From a virus: DNA of 39,525 nt. The translations under genes and the position numbers were made by a program. The first letter of the stretch is position 1. Every line of letters begins with the position of its first letter. This document shows positions 7,661 through 15,791 of the stretch, in pieces. The stretch covers positions 1 through 39,525 of IMG/VR virus record IMGVR_UViG_3300042294_004878; one strand, given 5' to 3'. The notes under the pieces are model-generated. The model saw nothing but the letters and a program-made list of their open reading frames with translations, was not told where the DNA came from and ran no database searches.

Positions 7661-8746
7661 TTAATCTTCGTTTTCAAATAAGTCTGGTGTAGGTGCTTTT
7701 TCGTCCCATTCACTATTGTCTTCTTGTACAGTGTATGTACCTTGACCTAAAATATCGGCCCATTCACTTACGTGTGCATCTTTATATTTCTTGATAGCAT
7801 TTGGGTCATCTTTAATAAACCCGTGTACTGTAGAAACAATAGTACCCATTGTAGTGATTCCGTTAATGTGGTTTTTATCACAAGCAATTTTTGTACGCAA
7901 TGCAAATTCAACTTTCTTCTTGTCTTTAACAGCGTTAAGTTTAGAAGTACCAGCATTTGTAACGTTTCCAAAAGTTAAACACAATGAAACATCATAATAA
8001 AACGTATCTCCACCTTTGTTTGTCATTCTAGGTTGTGACATTGGAGTTAGAGCCGGAGCAACACCTACTTTGTTTACAATAAACAAGGTATTCGTGTATT
8101 TTGAGCTTTCCTTACGAGACATTACAATTTGTTGATTGATAAAGTTTCCGAATTGAGTTGCAATAGCTCCTGCGTTCCACATTGGGTTATTTTTACCTTG
8201 CTCAATTGACATTTGACATGGAATTGAACCAACTGAGTCCCAGATAAAGAGTAGATCGTATGGTAGGTTACCTTTCTTTTGTTCTGTAAGTAGATCGATA
8301 ATAAATGATGCGATATCTTCAATTGAATTTAATGAACTTCTATCTCGATAAATAAAGAAACCTGTTTGATCTAAAATTTCACCTGTTTCTTCATCAACTA
8401 CATCTTCCATTTCAAAACCCATTGTTTTCCAGTGGTTCCAGTCATGTTTCATTTCGGTAATAATCAATACAGGTAAAACTCCCATTTTTTGAGCATTAAC
8501 TGCTACCTCAATGGTCATAGTAGATTTTCCAGTGTTTGATTTTCCTCGAACCATTGAATTATGACCCATAGGAATACCAGGAATGGATAGTGCTTCTTGT
8601 AAAGCCGGAGAAAATGGAATCCATTTTTGCTCCTTGAATTTAACGTTTGACGCTAAACCCTTATTTGCTTTAAATTTGTCTAAACTGAAGGCGGTTTTCA
8701 ATTCCTTGTCGGCCGCCTCAGTTAGTGATTTTCTTCCTTTAGCCAT
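7661..8746 (-). CDS. uvsX: UvsX/RecA-like recombinase
   Basis: A 361-residue strand-exchange ATPase, expected to drive recombination-dependent replication and repair. Walker A is GKSNTGKS (68-75), Walker B is LLFIWDSVGS (165-174), and the loop after TLFIVNKVGV (220-229) corresponds to the DNA-binding L2 side of the core. It lacks the long basic C-terminal domain of bacterial RecA and resembles T4 UvsX in length (about 390). It sits 13 bases after the gp32-like SSB gene and 1 base before the 5' nuclease, as expected for a co-expressed recombination and replication cassette. Confidence 0.92.
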   Translation of the reverse strand: MAKGRKSLTEAADKELKTAFSLDKFKANKGLASNVKFKEQKWIPFSPALQEALSIPGIPMGHNSMVRGKSNTGKSTMTIEVAVNAQKMGVLPVLIITEMKHDWNHWKTMGFEMEDVVDEETGEILDQTGFFIYRDRSSLNSIEDIASFIIDLLTEQKKGNLPYDLLFIWDSVGSIPCQMSIEQGKNNPMWNAGAIATQFGNFINQQIVMSRKESSKYTNTLFIVNKVGVAPALTPMSQPRMTNKGGDTFYYDVSLCLTFGNVTNAGTSKLNAVKDKKKVEFALRTKIACDKNHINGITTMGTIVSTVHGFIKDDPNAIKKYKDAHVSEWADILGQGTYTVQEDNSEWDEKAPTPDLFENED

Positions 8747-8759
8747 GTTTTAACCTAAA

Positions 8760-9584
8760 TTAAAATGGCATATCATCATCCTCTTCAAACAAATCATCAA
8801 ATGCTTCTGCTTTTGATTTTTTAGCTGCTGGCTTAGCAGACAAGCTATAGTTTGTTTGAGGTTTTTCCTCTACAGTTAATAAACCATCTGATGGAAATTC
8901 TTCCTCTTTTTCTTCTTCAGGGTTTAACCATTCTTGAAGTGCAGCTTTGATATCATCAAACGGAAGTGGTTTGTAAATTTCTTTTGGGTTTACTTGATCA
9001 TCCAACCACAATTCCAATTCTTTATCATCTTCAGACAATGGTGACATTTTCATAGATGGTTGAATTGTTGTCTTGTTATAGACAGTACCTGTTGATTCAG
9101 GACCTACAGTAACCAATTTGATATCACGACCAGTCATGATGTCTGTAAAATCGCCTACTTCTTCATCAGCAGCCATTTGCAAGAATGCCTCGTAAATTTC
9201 TTTACCAAATTCCCACAAGTGAACACCTTCAGATTCTTGTCCACGAACGATTACAGGAGCAAAGATACGAACTTTCGGATCTAATTTCTTAGCCAAACGC
9301 CAGTTTTCTTTGTCGTTTGTACCACGAAGTTGTTTTGCAAATTCTGCAATTGGATCTTTCTCACCCCAATTCAATGGAGAAGCGATTACTTTTTTACTAC
9401 CAATACCATAGTAGAATTTCATTTCCGTAAATGGAAACTCTTTGTTGTATTTGAAAGGAACAACACGAACCGTTTGTTTACCAACTTGGGGCTTAAAGCG
9501 CTTTGTTTGGTTGTTTGAGCCACCACCTGATGAGGGTTGTTTTTGCATCGACTCAAGTTTCTTCTTGATTGCATCTAGATTCAT
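8760..9584 (-). CDS. Single-stranded DNA-binding protein, gp32-like, without zinc cysteines
   Basis: A 274-residue homologue of T4 gp32, which coats ssDNA and recruits UvsX and helicase factors. The N-terminus (MNLDAIKKKLESMQKQ) is a basic helix of the type used for cooperative self-binding. The core includes KVRIFAPVIVRG and a WEFGKEIYEAFLQ stretch typical of the family. The C-terminus is strongly acidic (AFDDLFEEDDDMPF), the usual protein-interaction tail. The whole protein contains no cysteine, so the His/Cys zinc site of T4 gp32 is absent; its place is taken by a segment around SPLNWGEKDP. It follows a 60-base leader with the promoter-like motif at 9612-9625. Confidence 0.88.
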   Translation of the reverse strand: MNLDAIKKKLESMQKQPSSGGGSNNQTKRFKPQVGKQTVRVVPFKYNKEFPFTEMKFYYGIGSKKVIASPLNWGEKDPIAEFAKQLRGTNDKENWRLAKKLDPKVRIFAPVIVRGQESEGVHLWEFGKEIYEAFLQMAADEEVGDFTDIMTGRDIKLVTVGPESTGTVYNKTTIQPSMKMSPLSEDDKELELWLDDQVNPKEIYKPLPFDDIKAALQEWLNPEEEKEEEFPSDGLLTVEEKPQTNYSLSAKPAAKKSKAEAFDDLFEEDDDMPF

Positions 9585-9611
9585 AAATATAACTATTTTA
9601 TTGTTTACAAC

Positions 9612-9625
9612 TTAAATATAATAAC
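9612..9625 (-). promoter_or_regulatory. Candidate early/middle promoter motif upstream of gp32-like gene
   Basis: On the transcribed strand this reads GTTATTATATTTAA, 28 bases before the gp32-like ATG, in one of the few real intergenic gaps of the replication module (9585-9644). It is identical to the site before the helicase gene. Promoter function is inferred. Confidence 0.42.
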
Positions 9626-9644
9626 CTTTATTGGGTAAGCCAAA

Positions 9645-10106
9645 CTATACTTCAACTATCTTGAAAATCTTTGTATTCAATTGTTTGATTTCATTGTGCT
9701 GGGTAAGCAAAATACAATTTCTGTAGTGCTGCCAGTTTACTGTGTAGTTTATATCAACCACTCCACCATTTAATTTTTTAATCAACTCGTTTAGAGCATT
9801 AATGGTATAAAGTGTGTTTGATTCTTTTTTTCTATGTACTAGAATTGTGTTTTCGGGGATATCGTTTACATTACCTTGATCAACGTTATATGTAATAACA
9901 TATTCGTTGTTGCTTTTAACGTGCAATACAAACATTTTATTATACATGATGGAATAACGTCTTGTTAGTTCACCAACTAACGCCTCTAAATCCTCAATCG
10001 CGGTAAACGTACAAAACAGTCTATTGTTCATCAATAAATTTTCAAATGTAAAATCATAATCATATTGATCATACATACGACGAGGGTGGTCCAAAGTACT
10101 ATACAT
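9645..10106 (-). CDS. Hypothetical protein between polymerase and SSB genes
   Basis: A 153-residue protein I do not recognise. It is soluble, with no signal peptide or membrane segment, and looks alpha/beta, with several aliphatic strands such as KMFVLHVKS, EYVITYNVD and NCILLTQHN. It begins 5 bases after the polymerase stop with the AAAAGTTATG start context seen at other genes here, and ends 60 bases before the SSB start, so it belongs to the replication operon. By position it could be a polymerase accessory factor or a translational regulator such as RegA, but no motif supports either. Confidence 0.75.
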   Translation of the reverse strand: MYSTLDHPRRMYDQYDYDFTFENLLMNNRLFCTFTAIEDLEALVGELTRRYSIMYNKMFVLHVKSNNEYVITYNVDQGNVNDIPENTILVHRKKESNTLYTINALNELIKKLNGGVVDINYTVNWQHYRNCILLTQHNEIKQLNTKIFKIVEV

Positions 10107-10111
10107 AACTT

Positions 10112-11362
10112 TTATTGAATTTCGTGGTAATTTTTACCGTCTTTTGTTTTAACTTGTAATTGATATTTATTAAATATTCCCAATATTTGAAGCATTACGT
10201 CAGGTTCATCTTTGTCATAATCAAATAAAAACGAATCGTACACATATAACACGAGTTTAGTATTTTTCCCGCGTAATACTCTAAATATATCATATAATAT
10301 ATTAACATTATTTGCTGTCTCCAAGTTTTGGAGTACATAATTTAAAAGCTTTTGTGGATTCATTTCATCCATCTCTACTCTTACAAACTCATGACCCGAA
10401 AGTGGACATATAATTTTTCCTCCATATTGGAATTCATCCCACAATCTATCTGTATAAGCTATTACTCGTTTGAAGAATTCCAAATTTTGATATTCTTTCC
10501 AAACTCCTCCGTAAATTTGCTTAAACGTGATCTCTTTTGCTTTGGCATAATCAACATCATACATCCTAGCAAACTCCCCATGAATATCAGAGCTATCAAA
10601 ATTGAAATTAAGTAGATGAGCCAAAAGGGTAGGGTGATAAGCAGAAATATCCATTTCAATAAACTTATCATTACGCGGGATAAAACATTTTCGTTCTCCA
10701 TTTTCTTTATTTAGGGCTGAAAAATTAATACCTCCAAAGGTATTTGAAGGTCTTGTTGTTAATGTGTTTAGGTTATATTGCGTGTAGATAAACTCGTTTG
10801 GTTGTTTATCGAAGTACTCCTCGAATAATATTGGGTCCACTTTGATACCCGCTCGTTCGAGTTGATTGAACACTAAGTCTGCCTTTTGGTAAAACGAATT
10901 CATTCTCATGTCGTTAAACTTAGAATGATTTTGTTCACATATCTCATAATGTTTTACGATCGGTACAATAGTGTTTAAGTTAGGTACTTGCGGATACCTA
11001 CTGTATAATTGCGTGTGAGCCGTTGTTAATTGAGGTATATACGTATGTGGGGAGGGTGAGGGTTGGTAACAGTGCTTAATAGGAAAATAATGTAAAAACT
11101 CTTTTCTATCCCTTACATAAATTCTTTCTATACTGTTTAGTACCTTTTCTACTTGTTCTATTGTAGAGTTTATTGTCTCACTATGGTTGATTGGAATAAT
11201 ATACCCTTTTGTGTCCCTTTTTGGTCTAAGATAAACAGCACATATGTCGTTTTCAACTGGGTGTAAGTTGTGGGAAGTGGGGATTACTTCAACATAAACA
11301 TCTTGGTGTTTTAAGTCTATGAGTAATTCAATATGGTTAGGATCTTCTATCAGCCAATACAT
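10112..11362 (-). CDS. Short family A DNA polymerase, exonuclease domain degenerate
   Basis: A 416-residue polymerase of the PolA family. Motifs in order: a thumb-type helix FNQLERAGIKVDP (165-177); the TTRPSN...GGINFSALN strand (202-218), like T.GRLSS..PNLQNIP; motif A with catalytic Asp238 (EMDISAYHPTLLA); motif B AKEITFKQIYGG (275-286), keeping Lys276, Phe280 and Tyr284; motif C with Asp376 (LYVYDSFLF), where the usual HDE has become YDS. Residues 1-110 keep the strand pattern of a 3'-5' exonuclease fold (CAVYLRP...GYIIPINHSE), but no DxE or YxxxD metal-binding residues are visible, so proofreading is probably lost. E. coli Pol I is 928 residues and T7 polymerase 704. Given its place next to helicase, SSB and RNR it may be the replicative enzyme; a family B gp43 outside the window cannot be excluded. 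Confidence 0.85.
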   Translation of the reverse strand: MYWLIEDPNHIELLIDLKHQDVYVEVIPTSHNLHPVENDICAVYLRPKRDTKGYIIPINHSETINSTIEQVEKVLNSIERIYVRDRKEFLHYFPIKHCYQPSPSPHTYIPQLTTAHTQLYSRYPQVPNLNTIVPIVKHYEICEQNHSKFNDMRMNSFYQKADLVFNQLERAGIKVDPILFEEYFDKQPNEFIYTQYNLNTLTTRPSNTFGGINFSALNKENGERKCFIPRNDKFIEMDISAYHPTLLAHLLNFNFDSSDIHGEFARMYDVDYAKAKEITFKQIYGGVWKEYQNLEFFKRVIAYTDRLWDEFQYGGKIICPLSGHEFVRVEMDEMNPQKLLNYVLQNLETANNVNILYDIFRVLRGKNTKLVLYVYDSFLFDYDKDEPDVMLQILGIFNKYQLQVKTKDGKNYHEIQ

Positions 11363-11385
11363 GCTGTAAAGATACTAATTGTCTT

Positions 11386-11985
11386 TTAGGAAGCCAAGTA
11401 ATATTTTAGAAATTTGTCTTGAAAATATTGAGTGAATCCATGCCATTTAAGATTTTGTTCAATAGATTGTACTGTTGCTTTATTTGAATTAAATACTTGG
11501 GTTTGGTTTCCTTGAATTACCCATAATACAATAACCGGAGTATAAAGATCCCAAGCAATTTTTTGGTCTCTATTTTTAAGTTTTTGATATGTATCTTTAT
11601 CTATTTCAAGATATTTTATTTCATTATTTCGTTTACAAAAATATCTAGTAAATTGACCATTTGCTTTATCTTGGTCTGTTGGAAGAGTTGAGTTAAAAAC
11701 CGGAAGAGCACGGATTTTTAATGGATTAGGATCTACATAATCCGTTGATTGTAAAGAAATAATTTCTTCAGGGGGTAAAGATTGGTTTTCTATTAATGGG
11801 TTAGGAAAAGAATCTGGAAGTTGTAGGAGGGAATTAGGGCCATCTTGTGGGGTTTTTCCAGTATATCGTTGTCCTGTAGAAGTTTCATAGTAATATCCTA
11901 TATATTCTTCTTTTGTACTAGAGTTAGTAAATTCTTTACCACTAGTATATAAATTGGTTTTTATTTGAGATTTTGGATAATACAT
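11386..11985 (-). CDS. Hypothetical virion-associated protein at end of baseplate operon
   Basis: A 199-residue protein of unknown function. The first half is low-complexity and polar, rich in Ser, Thr, Pro and Asn, and includes GYYYETSTGQRYTGKTP, a short motif resembling surface or fibre linkers. The second half is more compact (residues about 100-199), with a hydrophobic strand WDLYTPVIVLWVIQG. It starts 2 bases after the hub-lysozyme stop and is the last gene of the baseplate run before the polymerase, 23 bases on. A baseplate or tail accessory role is inferred only from position. Confidence 0.7.
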   Translation of the reverse strand: MYYPKSQIKTNLYTSGKEFTNSSTKEEYIGYYYETSTGQRYTGKTPQDGPNSLLQLPDSFPNPLIENQSLPPEEIISLQSTDYVDPNPLKIRALPVFNSTLPTDQDKANGQFTRYFCKRNNEIKYLEIDKDTYQKLKNRDQKIAWDLYTPVIVLWVIQGNQTQVFNSNKATVQSIEQNLKWHGFTQYFQDKFLKYYLAS

Positions 11986-11987
11986 TT

Positions 11988-14231
11988 TTAACTATTTGGT
12001 TTTTTGTAGTCCATCATATAAGACATTTTAGATACTCCTGGTTTAAATGCTGCTGATTTTTTGTTATATCTATATGTTAAATCAGCACATATTAATTTTT
12101 CTACATCTCTTACCCCACTATCATATACAGATTTTAAGTTATTAGCATATTTTTGGAAGAAACCAACACCATTCCAAGTTGCTCTATAATACATAAATTT
12201 AAGTCGACCATCATTTTCTACTAATTTCCCTACTGGGTGATTTCCGAAATAGGATTTGGAGAATTGGTTATATTGGTTAGTTATATATTTTTGAAGGTTC
12301 TTTTGAAGGGTATCATATCCTTTATCAGATTTTTTAGGCATATAATTCCATGACCAACCATTTGTTACTCTTGGGAATTTATTAACATTCCACATACCTG
12401 TAGAATTTTCTCTAGCAGTAGATTTATAATTCCCATACCCAGAAATGGCATCTACAGCATTCCAAAAAGCTACACCAGTATCATTTTTAGGACCTTTTCT
12501 TAAACCTTCAGTATTACCTGCATATCTATCAATACCATATAAAGTTTCCCCGGAATTTTTATAGATTGCAAAAGAACTTTTTAATTGTTTATATGTTTTA
12601 GATTTTGGATCTGAATCATAAGCGTGTGCTGGGTGGTAATATCCTCCTTCTAGGTAATCGACTATGGCTTGAACAAGGGTGTTATCTTTTGTTGAAGTTG
12701 CTTTAATAAGACCTTTAGCAGAACTAGACATTCCTTTAGCTGGTGGGAGTTCATTACAAGAAGAAATGGTTTTCGTTGTCCCTTTACCAACACTTGTAAC
12801 TGATTCTTGGATAGAAGAAACATCAATTCTAGCAGTGGATTTTTTTCCATGTTTAGGAATTAAAGTAGTTTCTACTTGGGTAGTCCAATCATTACCAGTT
12901 AAATTATGGGATATCCCAGTTATAATAAAACTAGATTTAGTACCATATACTTTAGGTAAAAATTCAGTATTTACTTCAAGTTTATTATATATTTTAAATC
13001 CAGAAATTCCATCTAATGTAAAACTTAATTTAAATGGAATAAACCCAATAGTTCCACCAGAAGTATCATTATCTGCTGCTTCTTTTGCTATTAAATATTT
13101 GTAGTATTCAGTTACAACAGATAAATTACGTTCTATAGCATCGGTATTTAAAGTAAAATTTCCACTAAGACCTGTAAATCCATAACGAGTAATATAACCT
13201 CCGGAAATAAATTCACTAACATAATTTACTTCTGCTTCATTATCATCAGGTGAAACTGAATTAATATTACCAGGGGTGAATTTTTCTTTGAATCTATCTC
13301 GTAAACCTACATTCCATTTTGAGAATGCAGTTGCTTCAGTTCCTTTAACATATCCCCCAGCGGTTGCACCTACTGTAACCATAGTTGCAAATTCAGGAGT
13401 GATTGCTGTTTTTAAATCAACATTTCTTACAAAATTTGAAATGTAATTATCTCCATTTTTATTATATCCATATAATTGAAGAGTATAATTAGTAGTGGGT
13501 TTATCAGAATGCCCAGGAATGGGGGTAGTATCTACAATATGAAGAGTATTAGTAGATTCGTCTATTATAGGTTCTAGGTTATTAATTCCACCTAAAGCTT
13601 TATTTAATCCAGTACATATAGAAGAAATAAATTCAAACAAATTAACATCTCCTCTATCATCGGGTTTTAAACATTCTAATATAAATTCAAAATTTAAAAA
13701 TATATTTAATGGATATGCTGAGTTTGGGTTATCACTTTCTCCATTGTCAATCTCTCTAAAAAAAGGAAGTTCAGGATAAACTTGAGTGTTTTTGTCAGGA
13801 TTGCCTGCATAAAAATTACTATTTCTAACAATACAAACTCTTGGATCTAATGATATTTGATTTGGTAAAGAATACATATAAGTTTCCCACTCATTAGTAT
13901 CTATTTCAAATACTTGAGGATTCGAATCATGATCATCTCCAATTTTTATTCTAGGAAGAACATTTTCTTTAATATATTCTAGTAAGTAACCAAATCTAAG
14001 GTAAAATTGTTTTGGTTTAGAATTAATACGACATGCATCTTTAGGGCCTGCATCTTTAATAGGATTGGTAATTTTAGCAGTGGTGCTTTTTAATTGTTTA
14101 TAAGTTACCTTAACACCAGTATATCCATTATCTTCATACTTTTTTCTGAGTTCTCTTGCATATTTAAAAGCAGCTTGCCCATTATTCCATTCATCTGGGG
14201 TGAAAGGGTGGATTGTTTTTGTTTCAGCCAT
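11988..14231 (-). CDS. Baseplate hub protein with C-terminal muramidase-like domain
   Basis: A 747-residue protein that appears to join a hub structure to a cell-wall hydrolase. Residues about 400-460 (FLPKVYGTKSSFIITGISHN followed by a WTTQVET strand) match the closing beta domain of gp27/phage hub proteins. After a Ser/Thr linker (465-515), residues about 516-735 look like a glycan hydrolase: VDYLEGGYYHPAH (Glu528 a plausible catalytic acid), SGETLYGIDRYAG (560-572), and a helical end with YYRATWNGVGFFQKYA (681-696). The EGG...GI pattern recalls GH108-type muramidases. In T4, gp5 carries lysozyme on the hub to breach peptidoglycan during injection; the same role is inferred here. The start context is AAGTTATGGC. 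It lies 10 bases after the 403-residue baseplate gene. Confidence 0.75.
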   Translation of the reverse strand: MAETKTIHPFTPDEWNNGQAAFKYARELRKKYEDNGYTGVKVTYKQLKSTTAKITNPIKDAGPKDACRINSKPKQFYLRFGYLLEYIKENVLPRIKIGDDHDSNPQVFEIDTNEWETYMYSLPNQISLDPRVCIVRNSNFYAGNPDKNTQVYPELPFFREIDNGESDNPNSAYPLNIFLNFEFILECLKPDDRGDVNLFEFISSICTGLNKALGGINNLEPIIDESTNTLHIVDTTPIPGHSDKPTTNYTLQLYGYNKNGDNYISNFVRNVDLKTAITPEFATMVTVGATAGGYVKGTEATAFSKWNVGLRDRFKEKFTPGNINSVSPDDNEAEVNYVSEFISGGYITRYGFTGLSGNFTLNTDAIERNLSVVTEYYKYLIAKEAADNDTSGGTIGFIPFKLSFTLDGISGFKIYNKLEVNTEFLPKVYGTKSSFIITGISHNLTGNDWTTQVETTLIPKHGKKSTARIDVSSIQESVTSVGKGTTKTISSCNELPPAKGMSSSAKGLIKATSTKDNTLVQAIVDYLEGGYYHPAHAYDSDPKSKTYKQLKSSFAIYKNSGETLYGIDRYAGNTEGLRKGPKNDTGVAFWNAVDAISGYGNYKSTARENSTGMWNVNKFPRVTNGWSWNYMPKKSDKGYDTLQKNLQKYITNQYNQFSKSYFGNHPVGKLVENDGRLKFMYYRATWNGVGFFQKYANNLKSVYDSGVRDVEKLICADLTYRYNKKSAAFKPGVSKMSYMMDYKKPNS

Positions 14232-14241
14232 AACTTAAATA

Positions 14242-15453
14242 TTATTTTGTATTTTTTGCTTGGTAAGATCTTTCATTTCTTGCTTCAGTTTCTTCTTTTG
14301 CGTCTTGAATCTCTTCTTTAGAATTATATGTAATAACAAATTCAACATTTATATTTTCTGCATTTATTACATTTGAATTTCCTTCTTCTGCTTCAGGGAC
14401 AAGAAAACTACCGGGGGTTGAAGGGGGGCTTCCATCAGCTGGGGTGATAGTGATAAGATTTCCTCTATATGCATCATTATTTAAATATTTCCAAACATAA
14501 AGCATGGAAGATATTGTATTTGCAGATTTATTTTCTTCTAAAACATCTGGAGTTGGTGGTAATTCATCTGGATTTTCTGTATTTTGGGTTGGTTCTGTTG
14601 CACTTGTTACTTTAATAAATTCTAAAGTACCTTTATCAACTGATAGATTGGTTTTTAATGATTCAATTATATCTCCTAAACTAATAATAGTTAATTCAAT
14701 ATCATAAGAACCATCAACATTAAAAGACCAATTAAAATTAGATACTTTACCAAGTATTCCATCATAATTTGCAGACCATTCTGCTCGTTTGTCTTCTATT
14801 TTAGGAAGAATATCTAAATACGATCCATTGCTTTCTTTTATATTAAAGAACATATCTTCAATTAATGTACTACGAAGAACAGTTTTTTGACCATATTTAT
14901 TGTCTATAAATAAACTATTTCCCCATTCAAGCAATACGGTATAACCTAAACGCATATACAACAAATCAAGAATTTCAAATTGTTGTCTGTTATTTGCTTT
15001 AAGTTTTACTGTGGCTTTTTTAAGGGAACCTCTATTTAAAGTTTTAATATCAGCACTTTCAATACCCGGCATTGGTGAAAAACCATATGACCCATAAGTA
15101 TAAGAACTGTTAAACTCACGTGGAAGAAAACCATCACGTTGTTTTAGTTTATCAAAGGGTCTTCCATTAACATCTACTAAGGATGCAGCTCCACCAAATA
15201 AAATGTTTCTTTTGGCTAAACCTAATCCTTTATTATCTTCAACTTCAGTTTGAGTAAAACCAATATCTGTTAATCTTTTACCATCTGTAACAGAAATTCC
15301 TGAGGCTAATTTTATCCAAGAGGTGTTTGAATTTAAAACATTCAATTGGTTATCACTTCTAAATTCTGTATTTACTCCACTGCCGTGAAGTGTTTGTCTT
15401 CGATTAATTTGATTTATCGTGTAAGAAGGTAATATTTCTCCTACTATAGCCAT
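14242..15453 (-). CDS. Baseplate structural protein, probable hub component
   Basis: A 403-residue structural protein. Its centre (SPMPGIESADIKTLNRGSLK, then a long amphipathic run ending LLYMRLGYTVLLEWGNSLF) is the pattern I associate with N-terminal halves of phage hub/gp27-like proteins; this is a family impression, not a motif proof. A beta-rich segment follows around GKVSNFNWSFNVDGSYDIEL. The C-terminus (about 280-403) is polar, with Pro/Glu/Asn-rich linkers. It lies 4 bases after the LysM/gp53-like gene and 10 before the hub-lysozyme gene, so together these two genes may supply what one gp27-gp5 pair supplies in T4. Confidence 0.65.
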   Translation of the reverse strand: MAIVGEILPSYTINQINRRQTLHGSGVNTEFRSDNQLNVLNSNTSWIKLASGISVTDGKRLTDIGFTQTEVEDNKGLGLAKRNILFGGAASLVDVNGRPFDKLKQRDGFLPREFNSSYTYGSYGFSPMPGIESADIKTLNRGSLKKATVKLKANNRQQFEILDLLYMRLGYTVLLEWGNSLFIDNKYGQKTVLRSTLIEDMFFNIKESNGSYLDILPKIEDKRAEWSANYDGILGKVSNFNWSFNVDGSYDIELTIISLGDIIESLKTNLSVDKGTLEFIKVTSATEPTQNTENPDELPPTPDVLEENKSANTISSMLYVWKYLNNDAYRGNLITITPADGSPPSTPGSFLVPEAEEGNSNVINAENINVEFVITYNSKEEIQDAKEETEARNERSYQAKNTK

Positions 15454-15457
15454 AACT

Positions 15458-15787
15458 TTATATTATTTGATTCAAATTATTAAACTGCGTTAATATTGTT
15501 TGTAGTCTAAGTGGTGAAGGGATTCTGATTTGAGCTCCAATAGCAGGGTAAATTGAGCCTGAATCTTGGTTGGAATTAGCACGATTAATAATCCACCAAA
15601 GATCAGGATCTCTATAATAGTTTAAAGCTAAAACATCATACCTATCACCTTGTGTAGTATACACATAAATGTCTTGGGGATCAAGGGGGATTGTAGGATA
15701 TTTTACATTTATATATCTTCTTTTTTTATCCTGATCAGATATTTCATTTGTAGGTTTTACTACAGGTATTTGAGTATATCTAGGCAT
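15458..15787 (-). CDS. LysM-type baseplate wedge protein, gp53-like
   Basis: A 109-residue protein with one LysM-like module: YVYTTQGDRYDVLALNYYRD followed by DLWWIINRANS, closing with the Pro-rich IGAQIRIPSPL. This is the arrangement of T4 gp53 and of LysM adaptor proteins in contractile tails, which link wedge, hub and tube. It is short enough to be essentially that domain alone, with a basic N-terminal extension. It sits 4 bases after the 846-residue structural gene, inside the tightly packed baseplate run. Confidence 0.8.
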   Translation of the reverse strand: MPRYTQIPVVKPTNEISDQDKKRRYINVKYPTIPLDPQDIYVYTTQGDRYDVLALNYYRDPDLWWIINRANSNQDSGSIYPAIGAQIRIPSPLRLQTILTQFNNLNQII

Positions 15788-15791
15788 ATTG

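Noticed and set aside
7660-7713. Upstream ATG for the 5' nuclease inside the recombinase gene
   Set aside because: The added 18 residues overlap the uvsX coding end and are unrelated to the FEN fold; the ATG at 7659 lies one base after the uvsX stop.
10462-10701. Minus-strand ORF with strongly hydrophobic stretch, holin-like at first sight
   Set aside because: It is in another frame inside the polymerase core motifs, so the hydrophobicity comes from the reading frame of A/T-rich codons.
12679-13104. Plus-strand ORF of 141 residues
   Set aside because: Antisense to the hub-lysozyme gene with no recognisable domain; a shadow of real coding sequence.
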